From positions 62,001 to 126,000 of the forward strand of contig NZ_CP119805.1 in the NCBI RefSeq assembly GCF_029338375.1: a stretch of DNA of 64,000 nt, read 5' to 3'. The translations under genes were made by a program, and so were the position numbers. Source of the DNA: Halorussus lipolyticus. Its GTDB lineage: Archaea; Halobacteriota; Halobacteria; Halobacteriales; Haladaptataceae. Below are positions 1 through 7,025 of this stretch, one piece after another. The notes beneath the pieces were generated by a model that was given only the letters and a program-made list of their open reading frames with translations, was not told where the DNA came from and searched no databases. Every line of letters starts with the position of its first letter. The stretch's first letter is position 1.

Positions 1-2
1 CC

Positions 3-302
3 CACTTCGTCCCCGACGGGAAGTCCTACCTCGCGGTCTCTCCCCGGACGCCGTACAACCGGTATCCCCTGCCGTTCATGTCGCTGTCGGCGAAACTGGT
101 CCGGGACGGCGAGACGGTTTTCGACGACATTCTCCGGTCGGCGCTGGGTTCCGAGTTCGGGTACCACTACGGCGCGGCGGTGGACGGGATAGAATCTGGC
201 GACGAACTTTCTGTCGTCGTGGATGCCCCGCCGCAGGTCGCCCGCCACGAGGGCTACGAAACCGCGTTCATCGAGATGCCCGAGATGCAGATGACGGTCT
301 GA
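3..302 (+). CDS. C-terminal fragment of a probable secreted metal/iron-transport-associated protein (DUF7350-like)
   Basis: An open frame runs in from the left edge (codon phase starts at base 3) to a TGA at 300-302, giving 99 residues of an incomplete protein. The segment HFVPDGKSYLAVSP followed by YNRYPLPFMSLSAKLV, and the closing HEGYETAFIEMP, resembles haloarchaeal exported proteins annotated as iron transporter or DUF7350. That assignment is from memory and the N-terminus, where a Tat or lipoprotein signal would be, lies outside the window. Codon use is typical for the region. The internal ATG at 78 is not the real start, because the frame is open upstream of it with the same composition. 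It converges on the DUF2267 gene with only one base between the stops. Confidence 0.55.
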   Translation, partial: HFVPDGKSYLAVSPRTPYNRYPLPFMSLSAKLVRDGETVFDDILRSALGSEFGYHYGAAVDGIESGDELSVVVDAPPQVARHEGYETAFIEMPEMQMTV

Positions 303-303
303 A

Positions 304-699
304 TTACTCCTCTACCTCCTCGGCGTCGATGAGGTCGAACAGGGTGTCGTAGTCGTCGGGGAGTTGTGCCCGGACCTGCTCGATTTCGCCCGCCGGGACG
401 AGTTCGCTCACGAGGCCCACCACGACTTTCCCGTAGTAGGCGGCGTCGGACCGCTCGACGTTCGCCCGCTCGGAGACACGATTCAGGTACTCGTCGTAGT
501 CGAACCGCTGGCCCGAGTCGGCGGACAGGAGGTAGTAGTCCACTTCCATCGGGAGGGGCGAGGCGAGGTCCTCGGCCTCGCCCGCCTGTAATCGCTCGGC
601 CAGCGTCTGGAGGACGGCGCGGGTCGCCCGGACGGTCCGACCGGTATCGGGCAGTTCGAGTCGATTCTGGACTTGGCCCATGAAGTCGTCGTACTTCAT
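304..699 (-). CDS. DUF2267 domain protein
   Basis: This encodes 131 acidic residues. The core reads MKYDDFMGQVQNRLEL then RTVRATRAVLQTLAERL and a second helical half, which is the arrangement of DUF2267 proteins (small all-helical proteins, often in stress contexts, function unknown). An upstream GTG at 714 would add five residues, but the ATG at 699 starts exactly where family members begin, so I prefer it. The gene is transcribed away from the UspA gene at 799, so the two are divergent over about 100 bp, and it converges with the truncated gene at the left edge. Confidence 0.8.
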   Translation of the reverse strand: MKYDDFMGQVQNRLELPDTGRTVRATRAVLQTLAERLQAGEAEDLASPLPMEVDYYLLSADSGQRFDYDEYLNRVSERANVERSDAAYYGKVVVGLVSELVPAGEIEQVRAQLPDDYDTLFDLIDAEEVEE

Positions 700-798
700 A
701 GGCGAAGCTACCACGGACTTCGGAAAATACGTAACGGTGGGTTCCCGAAGTCGAGGAGCGACCGAGTTTTCTTGTCAGTCGGCGTGGAAGGCCCTGCT

Positions 799-1239
799 AT
801 GTACGACCGAATCCTCGTGCCGACCGACGGAAGCGTCGCGGCCGACCGCGCTTTCGAGCGGGCGCTGGACCTCGCAGAGACCTACGACGCCGAGATGCAC
901 CTCGTCTACGTCGTGGACGTGTCGGCGCTCGCCGGCGAGTTCGATGCCATCACCATCGTTGACCGACTCGAGGAGGCCGGCGAGGAGATAACCCAACGCC
1001 TCCGGGAGCGCGCCGAGGACGCCGGCGTCGAGCGCGTCGTGACCGCAGTCGTGGAGGGCGTTCCTCACCGGACGCTCCTCGACTACGCCGACGACAACGA
1101 CGCGGACATCATCGTGATGGGCACCCACGGTCGGACCGGACTGGACCGCTACCTGCTGGGGAGCGTCACCGAGCGCGTCGTCCGGAAAGCCGACGTGCCG
1201 GTCCTGACGGTCCGCGGCGACGACGAGTCCGCGGAATAA
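799..1239 (+). CDS. Universal stress protein, UspA family
   Basis: This is a 146-residue single-domain Usp. It begins MYDRILVPTDGS, the usual beta-strand and Asp/Gly turn, and ends with the nucleotide-binding signature G-x2-G-x9-G-S (GTHGRTGLDRYLLGS), so it is expected to bind ATP. The frame is open further upstream, but the ATG at 799 aligns with the conserved N-terminus. It lies divergent to the DUF2267 gene. A second, clearly related Usp lies at 2486-2929; both share VMGTHGRTG and DRYLLGSVTE, suggesting duplication or a shared ancestor. The likely role is stress adaptation; the specific signal cannot be read from sequence. Confidence 0.93.
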   Translation: MYDRILVPTDGSVAADRAFERALDLAETYDAEMHLVYVVDVSALAGEFDAITIVDRLEEAGEEITQRLRERAEDAGVERVVTAVVEGVPHRTLLDYADDNDADIIVMGTHGRTGLDRYLLGSVTERVVRKADVPVLTVRGDDESAE

Positions 1240-1488
1240 GTGGCTCTTGTGGGACTTGTCGGCAACGTCCTCGGGTCTTCGAAACGCCGGGGTTGGTCGG
1301 CGGAGCGTTCGCTGGCGGTCTGTCGGCGAGCGCGTCCCGTCGGTTGGTCGGCTAGTCGGCCTGCGGTCCCAACGCTGAAAATCAGTCGCAGGGAGAAAAG
1401 ACGTAATTACGATTGTTAAATATGTGTATGGTGGGTTCAAAGCTAGAAAAATATTTCCGGAGCCTTCGATAGCAGTCAAGATTCCGCG

Positions 1489-2067
1489 CTACCCCGGCAG
1501 AAAAATGTTGATGAGCGCGACGACTACCCCCGCCAGTCCCATCCGGAAGGCGGCGACGTACCACCGCTGGCCCGACATCGACCCCATGTAGGCCCCGAAC
1601 GAGGACAACAGACCCACCCCGAGAGCGACCGCAATCGCGGCGGCCTGTGGGAGCGTCAGTAGCGCGCCCTCGAACAGGAACGGAACCAGCGGGAGGAGAA
1701 TCCCGATGAGCGGGCCGGTCCCGCTCGCTATCGCGTGGACCGTCCGGGCACCCTGCTGTCTGCGCTCGAATCGGGTGTCGTCCAAGTCGGTGAGCATCGC
1801 GCGCTCGGTCCGGCGAATCTCGGCCTTGGTCTCGGCGCGCTCGATTTCCCAGACGCTCCAGACGCCCGAGGTCCCCAGACCGACCGCCGCGCCGACGCCG
1901 ATTTTGACCACCGTGATGCCGTCGGGCACCCCCGAGAGGACCGCGCCGACCACGACGCCGATGCTGGTCAGGGTCCCGTCGAACCCGTTGGAGATGAAGT
2001 ACCGCCGCGAGATGGACTGGACCTCCTCGTCGCCCAGCAGGCCGAGGAGGCGGCGAAGCGAAATCAC
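1489..2067 (-). CDS. VIT1/CCC1 family transmembrane protein
   Basis: This is a 192-residue membrane protein with a GTG start. After a short cytosolic N-terminus comes FISNGFDGTLTSIGVVVGA, the first-helix pattern of VIT1/CCC1-type iron/manganese transporters. A charged middle segment (about residues 75-110, ERAETKAEIRRTE) follows, then three hydrophobic segments (about 113-135, 138-160 and 170-190). It is shorter than bacterial members, as is common in haloarchaea. The start lies 10 bp downstream of the DUF211 stop, so the two genes almost certainly form one transcript and may act together, perhaps in metal handling. Confidence 0.8.
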   Translation of the reverse strand: MISLRRLLGLLGDEEVQSISRRYFISNGFDGTLTSIGVVVGAVLSGVPDGITVVKIGVGAAVGLGTSGVWSVWEIERAETKAEIRRTERAMLTDLDDTRFERRQQGARTVHAIASGTGPLIGILLPLVPFLFEGALLTLPQAAAIAVALGVGLLSSFGAYMGSMSGQRWYVAAFRMGLAGVVVALINIFLPG

Positions 2068-2077
2068 GGGGCGCTCG

Positions 2078-2365
2078 CTACTCCCGTGCGGGGCCGCGCT
2101 TTTCGACTGTGTACTCGCCGCACGACACCTCGTCGATGGAGTGGAGGCTTCCGCCGATGTTCTCGATGGTCTCTCGGAGTCGGTCGGCCGATACGTCGTC
2201 GCCTTCGGCGGTCAACTCGATGGTCTGGGTCTCCGCGTCGTTTTCGAGGACCGTCGCGTTCACGGCGGAGACGCCCTCGACCTCGGCCATCTGTTCGGCG
2301 AACTCGACCAGCGACGGCGCGTGGGGTTTCAACACGTCGGCCACGATGCGGCGGACTGGGGGCAT
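2078..2365 (-). CDS. DUF211 domain protein
   Basis: This is a 95-residue archaeal DUF211 protein. It starts MPPVRRIVADVLKPHAPSL and continues through VEGVSAVNATVLENDAETQ to SIDEVSCGEY near the C-terminus. DUF211 proteins have a ferredoxin-like fold and unknown function. It is the first gene of a two-gene operon with the VIT1-like membrane protein, with 10 bp between stop and start. Such pairing, seen here directly, suggests a regulatory or metal-sensing partner for the transporter, which is inference. Transcription is divergent from the Usp at 2486. Confidence 0.88.
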   Translation of the reverse strand: MPPVRRIVADVLKPHAPSLVEFAEQMAEVEGVSAVNATVLENDAETQTIELTAEGDDVSADRLRETIENIGGSLHSIDEVSCGEYTVEKRGPARE

Positions 2366-2485
2366 TGGGCCGACCCACGACGCCGACGGACAAAGGCTTG
2401 GTGACGAGTCCGGCCCCTCTGCGCTGTTCCTGAAAACTGAGAATTAGCTGGGGCTTTTCTATCACCGGTCTGCGAACTGTCGAAC

Positions 2486-2929
2486 ATGTACGACAGTATC
2501 CTCGTCCCCATCGACGGAAGCCAGCAGGCCGACAACGCTCTCGACCACGCGCTCGGTCTCGCCGACACCTACGACGCCGAAATCCACCTGCTGTTCGTCG
2601 TCAGCGTGGCGTCGGTCCCGAACGAAATCGACGCTGGGCCGGTCGAGGACAAACTCGACCGCTACGGCGAGGGCGTGACCTCCTCGGCCGCCGAGCGCGC
2701 CGGGGAGGCCGGCGTCGAGGCCCGAACCGAAGTCGTCCCCGGTACTCCGCATCGGGCCATCCTCGACTACGCCGGCGACCGGGAGGTCGACCTCGTGGTG
2801 ATGGGCACCCACGGCCGGACCGGCATCGACCGCTACCTGCTGGGGAGCGTCACCGAAAAAGTCGTCCGACTCGCCGACGCGCCGGTCCTCACGGTCCACG
2901 CGGAAGACGACTCGGAACCCGGAGCGTGA
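2486..2929 (+). CDS. Universal stress protein, UspA family
   Basis: This is a 147-residue Usp paralogue of the gene at 799. MYDSILVPIDGSQQADNALD opens the domain, and GTHGRTGIDRYLLGS near residue 112-126 gives the ATP-binding G-x2-G-x9-G-S pattern. An AT-rich tract (gcttttctatca, around 2453-2464) lies about 25 bp upstream of the ATG and could be the promoter of a short-leader mRNA. It converges with the DJ-1/PfpI gene, whose stop is 13 bp away. Confidence 0.93.
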   Translation: MYDSILVPIDGSQQADNALDHALGLADTYDAEIHLLFVVSVASVPNEIDAGPVEDKLDRYGEGVTSSAAERAGEAGVEARTEVVPGTPHRAILDYAGDREVDLVVMGTHGRTGIDRYLLGSVTEKVVRLADAPVLTVHAEDDSEPGA

Positions 2930-2942
2930 CACCGATACCCGG

Positions 2943-3545
2943 TCAGTCCTCCGCCGGTTCGGCCGGCGCGCTCTCGCCGTGCTGAATTTCGGTCCCCAGC
3001 ACGTCGAGGAACTGGGAAATCCACTCCACGTGGTCGCCCCAGTCTCTGCCCGTCACGAGGTTCCCGTCGGTCGTCACCCCGTCGTAGTAGGTGCCGCCCG
3101 CGTCCTCCACGTCGGACTCCAGCGCCGAGTACGCCGCGCAGGTCCGGCCCTCGATTACGTCCGCCGCTGACAGAATCTGGACAGCGTGACAGATGGCCGC
3201 AATCGGCTTGTCTTCCTCGAAGAAGTGCCGGACCGCCGAAATCACTTCGTCGTAGGTCCGGAGATACTCCGGGGCGCGGCCGCCGGGCAGGACCAGTCCG
3301 TCGTACTCGGCCGGGTCAACGTCTGCCATGGAAGCGGTCAACTGGAAGTTGTGGCCCCGAGACTCGACGTAGGTCTGGTCTCCTCGGAAATCGTGGACCG
3401 CGGTCTTGACCGTCTCGCCCGCCTCTTTCTCCGGGCACACCGCGTCTACCTCGTGTCCGACCGCTTGGAGCGCCTGAAACGGTACCATGATTTCGTAGTC
3501 CTCGCCGAAGTCGCCGACTATCATCAGGAGTTGCTTGCCGGGCAT
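2943..3545 (-). CDS. DJ-1/PfpI family protein (class I glutamine-amidotransferase-like)
   Basis: This 200-residue protein opens with MPGKQLLMIVGDFGEDYEIM, has the YDGLVLPGGRAPEYLR loop, and carries the nucleophile elbow in AAICHAVQ (Cys followed by His). These are the hallmarks of the PfpI/DJ-1 superfamily, whose members act as proteases, deglycases or chaperones; which one applies is not decidable here. A GTG at 3560 would add five residues, but the ATG at 3545 fits family length. The last 15 residues are an Ala/Glu/Pro-rich acidic tail. Confidence 0.88.
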   Translation of the reverse strand: MPGKQLLMIVGDFGEDYEIMVPFQALQAVGHEVDAVCPEKEAGETVKTAVHDFRGDQTYVESRGHNFQLTASMADVDPAEYDGLVLPGGRAPEYLRTYDEVISAVRHFFEEDKPIAAICHAVQILSAADVIEGRTCAAYSALESDVEDAGGTYYDGVTTDGNLVTGRDWGDHVEWISQFLDVLGTEIQHGESAPAEPAED

Positions 3546-3656
3546 GGTCTCTATCCACACAGAGCTACGACTGGCGAGCGAAAATAGCTATCGCCGAGAA
3601 TCCGCGACGAACCGCTCCGAATCGGGTCCGCGACTCGGTGCCGAAGAACCAATAAT

Positions 3657-4658
3657 TTAGGCCGGAACTGCGCCGCTCTCTGAGGCTTCGAGGAGTTCGT
3701 GGTAGCGGTTCCGAATCGTCACTTCGCTGACCTGCGCCACGTCGCTGACCTCGGCCTGCGTGACCTTCTCGTTGGTCAGGAGCGGACCAGCGTACACCGC
3801 GGCGGCCGCCAGTCCGACCGGCGACTTGCCGCTGTGGATGCCTTGGCGCTTGGCGTTCCGGAGGAGTTCCCGCGCCCGGCGCTCGGCCTCGTCCGAGATG
3901 CCGAGTTCGCTGGCGAACCGCGCCACGTAGTCCTCGGGGTCTGCGGGCTGAATCTGGAGGTTCAACTCGCGGACGATGTAGCGGTAGGTCCGCTTGAACT
4001 CCATTTCCTCGATTCGGCTGACGTTGGCCACCTCGTCGATGGACCGGGGCGTTCCGGTCTGGCGCGCGGCGGCGTACACCGCGGCGGTGGCGACGCCCTC
4101 GATGGACCGGCCCGGCAGGAGGTCCTCGTCCAGCGCCCTGCGGTAGATGACCGAAGCCGTCTCGCGGACCTCCTCGGGGAGGCCGAGCGCGCTCCCCATG
4201 CGGTCGATTTCGCCGAGGGCCTGCTTGAGGTTTCGCTCCTTGGAGTCGCGGGTGCGGAACCGCTCGTTCCACTTGCGGAGCCTCTGCATCTTCTGGCGCT
4301 GTTTGCTCCCGAGCGAGTTGCCGTAGGCGTCCTTGTCCTGCCATCCGATGTTAGTCGAGAGGCCCTTGTCGTGCATCATCTTGGTCGTCGGGGCACCGAC
4401 GCGGGACTTCTGGTCCTTCTCCTTCGAGTCGAACGCGCGCCACTCCGGCCCGCGGTCCACGTTGTCCTCCTCGACCACGAGACCGCACTCCGCACAGACC
4501 GTCTCGTTGTCGTGGGTGGCGAGGTCGCCGCCGCACTCGGGACAGACCTGCTGGTCCTCGGTCTCGCGGGCGGTCTCCTCGGTTTCGGGCTGGTCGGTTC
4601 GCTCGGACTCGGTTACACCGTTCTGTTCGTCGTAGCTCTGGATGCGTGTACTCGTCAT
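3657..4658 (-). CDS. tfb: Transcription initiation factor TFB (TFIIB homologue)
   Basis: This is a 333-residue TFB. About 38 acidic residues precede a zinc ribbon (CPECGG...CAECGL, about residues 39-61). A B-finger/linker follows (GPEWRAFDSKEKDQKSRVG), then two cyclin repeats (about 120-205 and 215-305) ending in an HTH-like segment (TQAEVSDVAQVSEVTIRNRY) that reads the BRE next to the TATA box. The frame is open upstream, but the ATG at 4658 begins the family-typical MTSTRIQ-type start. Haloarchaea carry several TFB paralogues that direct different gene sets; which one this is cannot be told from the window. It converges with no close neighbour and stands as a single gene. Confidence 0.97.
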   Translation of the reverse strand: MTSTRIQSYDEQNGVTESERTDQPETEETARETEDQQVCPECGGDLATHDNETVCAECGLVVEEDNVDRGPEWRAFDSKEKDQKSRVGAPTTKMMHDKGLSTNIGWQDKDAYGNSLGSKQRQKMQRLRKWNERFRTRDSKERNLKQALGEIDRMGSALGLPEEVRETASVIYRRALDEDLLPGRSIEGVATAAVYAAARQTGTPRSIDEVANVSRIEEMEFKRTYRYIVRELNLQIQPADPEDYVARFASELGISDEAERRARELLRNAKRQGIHSGKSPVGLAAAAVYAGPLLTNEKVTQAEVSDVAQVSEVTIRNRYHELLEASESGAVPA

Positions 4659-4749
4659 GATGGATTGAGTTGGGTGAGGCTCAGGGAGAGGAGAAAACCT
4701 AAAGAATCTCCGCGGGCCTCGCTTCCTAACCATCAGTAAGGCCGATACA

Positions 4750-4759
4750 TACTTAAATG
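4750..4759 (-). promoter_or_regulatory. TATA-like element upstream of tfb
   Basis: On the minus strand the bases read catttaagta, preceded by purine/GC-rich sequence that could serve as BRE. Transcription would begin near 4725-4730, giving an mRNA leader of roughly 70 nt before the ATG at 4658. This leader is longer than usual for haloarchaea and is pyrimidine-rich. Confidence 0.45.
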
Positions 4760-4902
4760 TTTCGCTGTCGTGCGTCACTTTCACACGGAAACGCGGCAAA
4801 TACGGCCGTGAGTCGCCGGCCGCCTCGCCGGTCGAAACCGCGCTAATCGGTCGTCTGAACCGTCGAAAACTACTAGTTAGCGGGGCTGTGTGTTCTGGTA
4901 TG

Positions 4903-4924
4903 GTATTGCAACTCCTTGCAATAC
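4903..4924. terminator. Perfect 9-bp hairpin after the phosphoribosyltransferase gene
   Basis: The arms gtattgcaa (4903-4911) and ttgcaatac (4916-4924) pair perfectly around a CTCC loop. It lies 20 bp past the stop of the minus-strand phosphoribosyltransferase gene and far from tfb, so a 3'-end hairpin is the simplest reading. No long T-tract follows it. Confidence 0.35.
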
Positions 4925-4943
4925 TACCTCCGGCGAAACAGCG

Positions 4944-5567
4944 TTACTGGTCGAGATACGCCACGGCCTCGTCGTCGGACACCTGCTCGAACGACTCGTA
5001 GAACTGGCCGACGGCGCTGAAGTGCGGCGGCGTTTCGAGGACGACCACCTCGTCCGCCTCGGACTGGAGGCGCTCGACGGAATCGGGCGACCCGACCGGC
5101 ACGGCGAGGACGACCCGACTCGCGCCGGCCGCCCGGACCTGCCGGAGCGCCGCGGTGGTCGTCGCCCCCGTGGCGAGGCCGTCGTCCACGACCACCACGC
5201 GCTTGCCGTCCACGTCGGGCGGGTGGTCGGTCCCGCGATAGCGTTCGAGTTTCGCGCGCGCGGACTCGGCCTCCGATTGGCGCTCTCGCTCGACGTACTC
5301 GTCGTCCACGCCGAGGCGATTGATGAGGTCGTCGTTGCGCCACATCGACCCGTCGCTGGCCACCGCGCCAAGGGCGAGTTCGGGGTTGTCCGGCGCGCCC
5401 ATCTTCGACGCCACGATGACATCCAGCGGCGCACCGAGCGCGTCCGCGACGGGGCGCGCGACTGGGAGTCCTCCTCGGGGTATCGCCAGTACCACGTCGG
5501 CCGCTACGTCGTGGTCGTCGAGGAGGTCGGCCAACTGTCGTCCCGCGTCGGTTCGGTTCTGGAACAT
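4944..5567 (-). CDS. Phosphoribosyltransferase family protein
   Basis: This is a 207-residue type I PRTase. The PRPP-binding loop VVVVDDGLATGATTTA (about residues 118-133) is intact, and the N-terminus carries VLAIPRGGLPVARPVADALG, the usual hood/dimer region. Proteins of this shape are usually annotated simply as phosphoribosyltransferase, and the base substrate is unknown. The frame remains open upstream to 5759, but that stretch has shadow composition. The ATG at 5567 opens the conserved MFQNRTDAGRQLADLL helix and was chosen for that reason. It is a single gene. Confidence 0.9.
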   Translation of the reverse strand: MFQNRTDAGRQLADLLDDHDVAADVVLAIPRGGLPVARPVADALGAPLDVIVASKMGAPDNPELALGAVASDGSMWRNDDLINRLGVDDEYVERERQSEAESARAKLERYRGTDHPPDVDGKRVVVVDDGLATGATTTAALRQVRAAGASRVVLAVPVGSPDSVERLQSEADEVVVLETPPHFSAVGQFYESFEQVSDDEAVAYLDQ

Positions 5568-5712
5568 CGTTCTCGGTAGGTGGGCCACCTCGGGGGGCTT
5601 AAAGCTAGGCGAGAAGCGAGGAACGAGTAGCGAAGACCATCGTGTTTCGGTTAGCTGATGACGTAAAAATCGTCTCTGAATCTCACACTCGGATTTCCGA
5701 TGCCCTTTCCAG

Positions 5713-6564
5713 TCAGACAGTTGGAGTACCGGGGGCCATCTCGGCGTCCAAGAGCGCAAGAATTCGGTCTGAAGCCTCGACTATTTCACTTTCCGCGGTC
5801 TGGCCTCGGAACGAAATTCTGTTTTCGTGCCAATTAAAGTAGAACTTCGCATCCGGATTTGCTTGGATTCGTACATAGCCCGCATAGAGGTCGTACTCCT
5901 CAAAATACTCAGAAACCATATTATTTTCTCGAAGGTCCCCTGAGCCTTGGAAGTGGATTGTATTTACCTCTCCTGCGGTTCCGTCTCGGAACCAAACCTG
6001 TGTATACGCTTCGGCGAGTCGCTCCCCGAATTTAGTTCGGAACTTCTCATCAAAGTTCGGTTTCTGTGACTCAGGTGGTTCCGTTTCCCACTGGAGGTTA
6101 TGTCGGAGAAGATTATAGACGCTACCAGCCCGTTTGTCGGTATTGACGCGGATTGCGATTACATCACTTTCTGAGCGGAATACGGCTACGCCAACGATTT
6201 CCTCTCGGTCTTCCCCTTCGACTGTGAAGTGTCGAGAAATAGGAACGTAGAGCAACGAGTCAGTTTGGACCGCCCCTGCAATTTGGAGCGTTCCCTTCTC
6301 GTTGTCCGGGATGTGCTGGTCACTTACCGCTATTCGGCGTCCAAAGTCCTCTAACGACTCATCTATGGGTTCTTCACTTTCGTAGTAATTTACTCGCTGG
6401 AACTGGCTAATACTGAATTCGGTTCGGAATTTCGACCATTGGGTGTCGGGTATCGGATACGTAACTAAATTCTCATCAGTTTCGTTCTCATACTGAGCGA
6501 AACCCCATTCAAACGAATCGTGAATAAATGATTCGTCTCTAAGGTAAACATAAGTATTGGTCAT
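5713..6564 (-). CDS. Uncharacterised protein in an AT-rich island
   Basis: This is a 283-residue protein I do not recognise. It has no signal peptide or membrane segment; the sequence is rich in Glu, aromatic residues and Asn/Gln and looks soluble and mixed alpha/beta. Notable patches are RDESFIHDSFEWGFAQYENE near the start, the central VAVFRSESDVIAIRVNTDKR, and a C-terminal half (AYTQVWFRDGTAGEVNTIHF, GYVRIQANPDAKFYFNW) that could be one folded domain. Base composition is far more AT-rich than all neighbours and codon use lacks the G/C third-position bias, which points to recent acquisition. The ATG at 6564 is preferred over a TTG two codons earlier. A 30-codon pilin-like ORF lies 43 bp upstream on the same strand. 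Confidence 0.7.
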   Translation of the reverse strand: MTNTYVYLRDESFIHDSFEWGFAQYENETDENLVTYPIPDTQWSKFRTEFSISQFQRVNYYESEEPIDESLEDFGRRIAVSDQHIPDNEKGTLQIAGAVQTDSLLYVPISRHFTVEGEDREEIVGVAVFRSESDVIAIRVNTDKRAGSVYNLLRHNLQWETEPPESQKPNFDEKFRTKFGERLAEAYTQVWFRDGTAGEVNTIHFQGSGDLRENNMVSEYFEEYDLYAGYVRIQANPDAKFYFNWHENRISFRGQTAESEIVEASDRILALLDAEMAPGTPTV

Positions 6565-6607
6565 TTTCAACCAGTTTCTGGTCAGAGTAGAAACCGTATA
6601 AGAGTTG

Positions 6608-6700
6608 CTATATATTAATCAGTTGTACGTAACATACTGTGGCGGGTCCGACAACGACTGCGATAATGATAGCTTCTGAAATTCCTTTGGCCCGCCCCAT
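6608..6700 (-). CDS. Pilin-like 30-residue membrane peptide ORF
   Basis: The minus strand from ATG 6700 to TAG 6608 encodes 30 residues beginning MGRAKGISEAIIIAVVVG. A short basic head ending in Gly, then ISEAI and a hydrophobic run, is the pattern of archaeal type IV pilin/class III signal peptides. The frame stops after only 30 codons, so this is either a membrane microprotein or the relic of a pilin gene. It has the same AT-rich character as the gene that follows it 43 bp later and may share its transcript. Confidence 0.35.
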   Translation of the reverse strand: MGRAKGISEAIIIAVVVGPATVCYVQLINI

Positions 6701-6995
6701 CAGCTTTCCACCGTGCGTTCGCTAGTGGACTGTTCCACCGAGCGTTTACTGGCGGGCGGCCGGCCGAGCGCCCGCCGGTCTGGCGACGTTCGGCGTTAAG
6801 CCCGAGCTAAAAGACATACATAGTTATTTTTAAGACTTAATATTATGTCTCAAGAAATCAATGTCGTTTCTCTCTCCGACTTTTGCGCGCGCTCGTCGGT
6901 GTCGGAGACGCCTGCCAAACGGCCGTCCCGCTGAAAAATCCACGGCCGGTTTCGGTTAGTTTGCCCGCGCCTTCCGGGGGAAACAGGACAAAACC

Positions 6996-7005
6996 CATAT
7001 ATCTT
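6996..7005 (+). promoter_or_regulatory. TATA box of the arylsulfotransferase-like gene
   Basis: The sequence catatatctt is centred about 25 bp before the ATG at 7026, preceded by an A-rich tract. Spacing predicts transcription starting at or next to the start codon, i.e. a leaderless mRNA. Confidence 0.55.
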
Positions 7006-7025
7006 GGCTGGATGTATCGGGGTGT

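Larger units (their letters stand above)
6571..7025. other. Intergenic region, AT-rich/GC-rich mosaic
   Basis: Apart from the pilin-like ORF, this stretch holds a GC-rich palindromic patch around 6752-6775 (gcgggcggccggccgagcgcccgc), an AT-rich run at 6818-6845 (tacatagttatttttaagacttaatatt), and the promoter of the next gene. The AT-rich run is directly followed by an ATG at 6845 opening a 29-codon frame, which I do not call. Confidence 0.5.

Noticed and set aside
6845..6934. 29-codon plus-strand ORF (MSQEINVVSLSDFCARS...) right after an AT-rich promoter-like run
   Set aside because: Position is suggestive of a leaderless microprotein, but the peptide has no hydrophobic or domain character and the AT run may be unrelated. 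Evidence is too thin to call.
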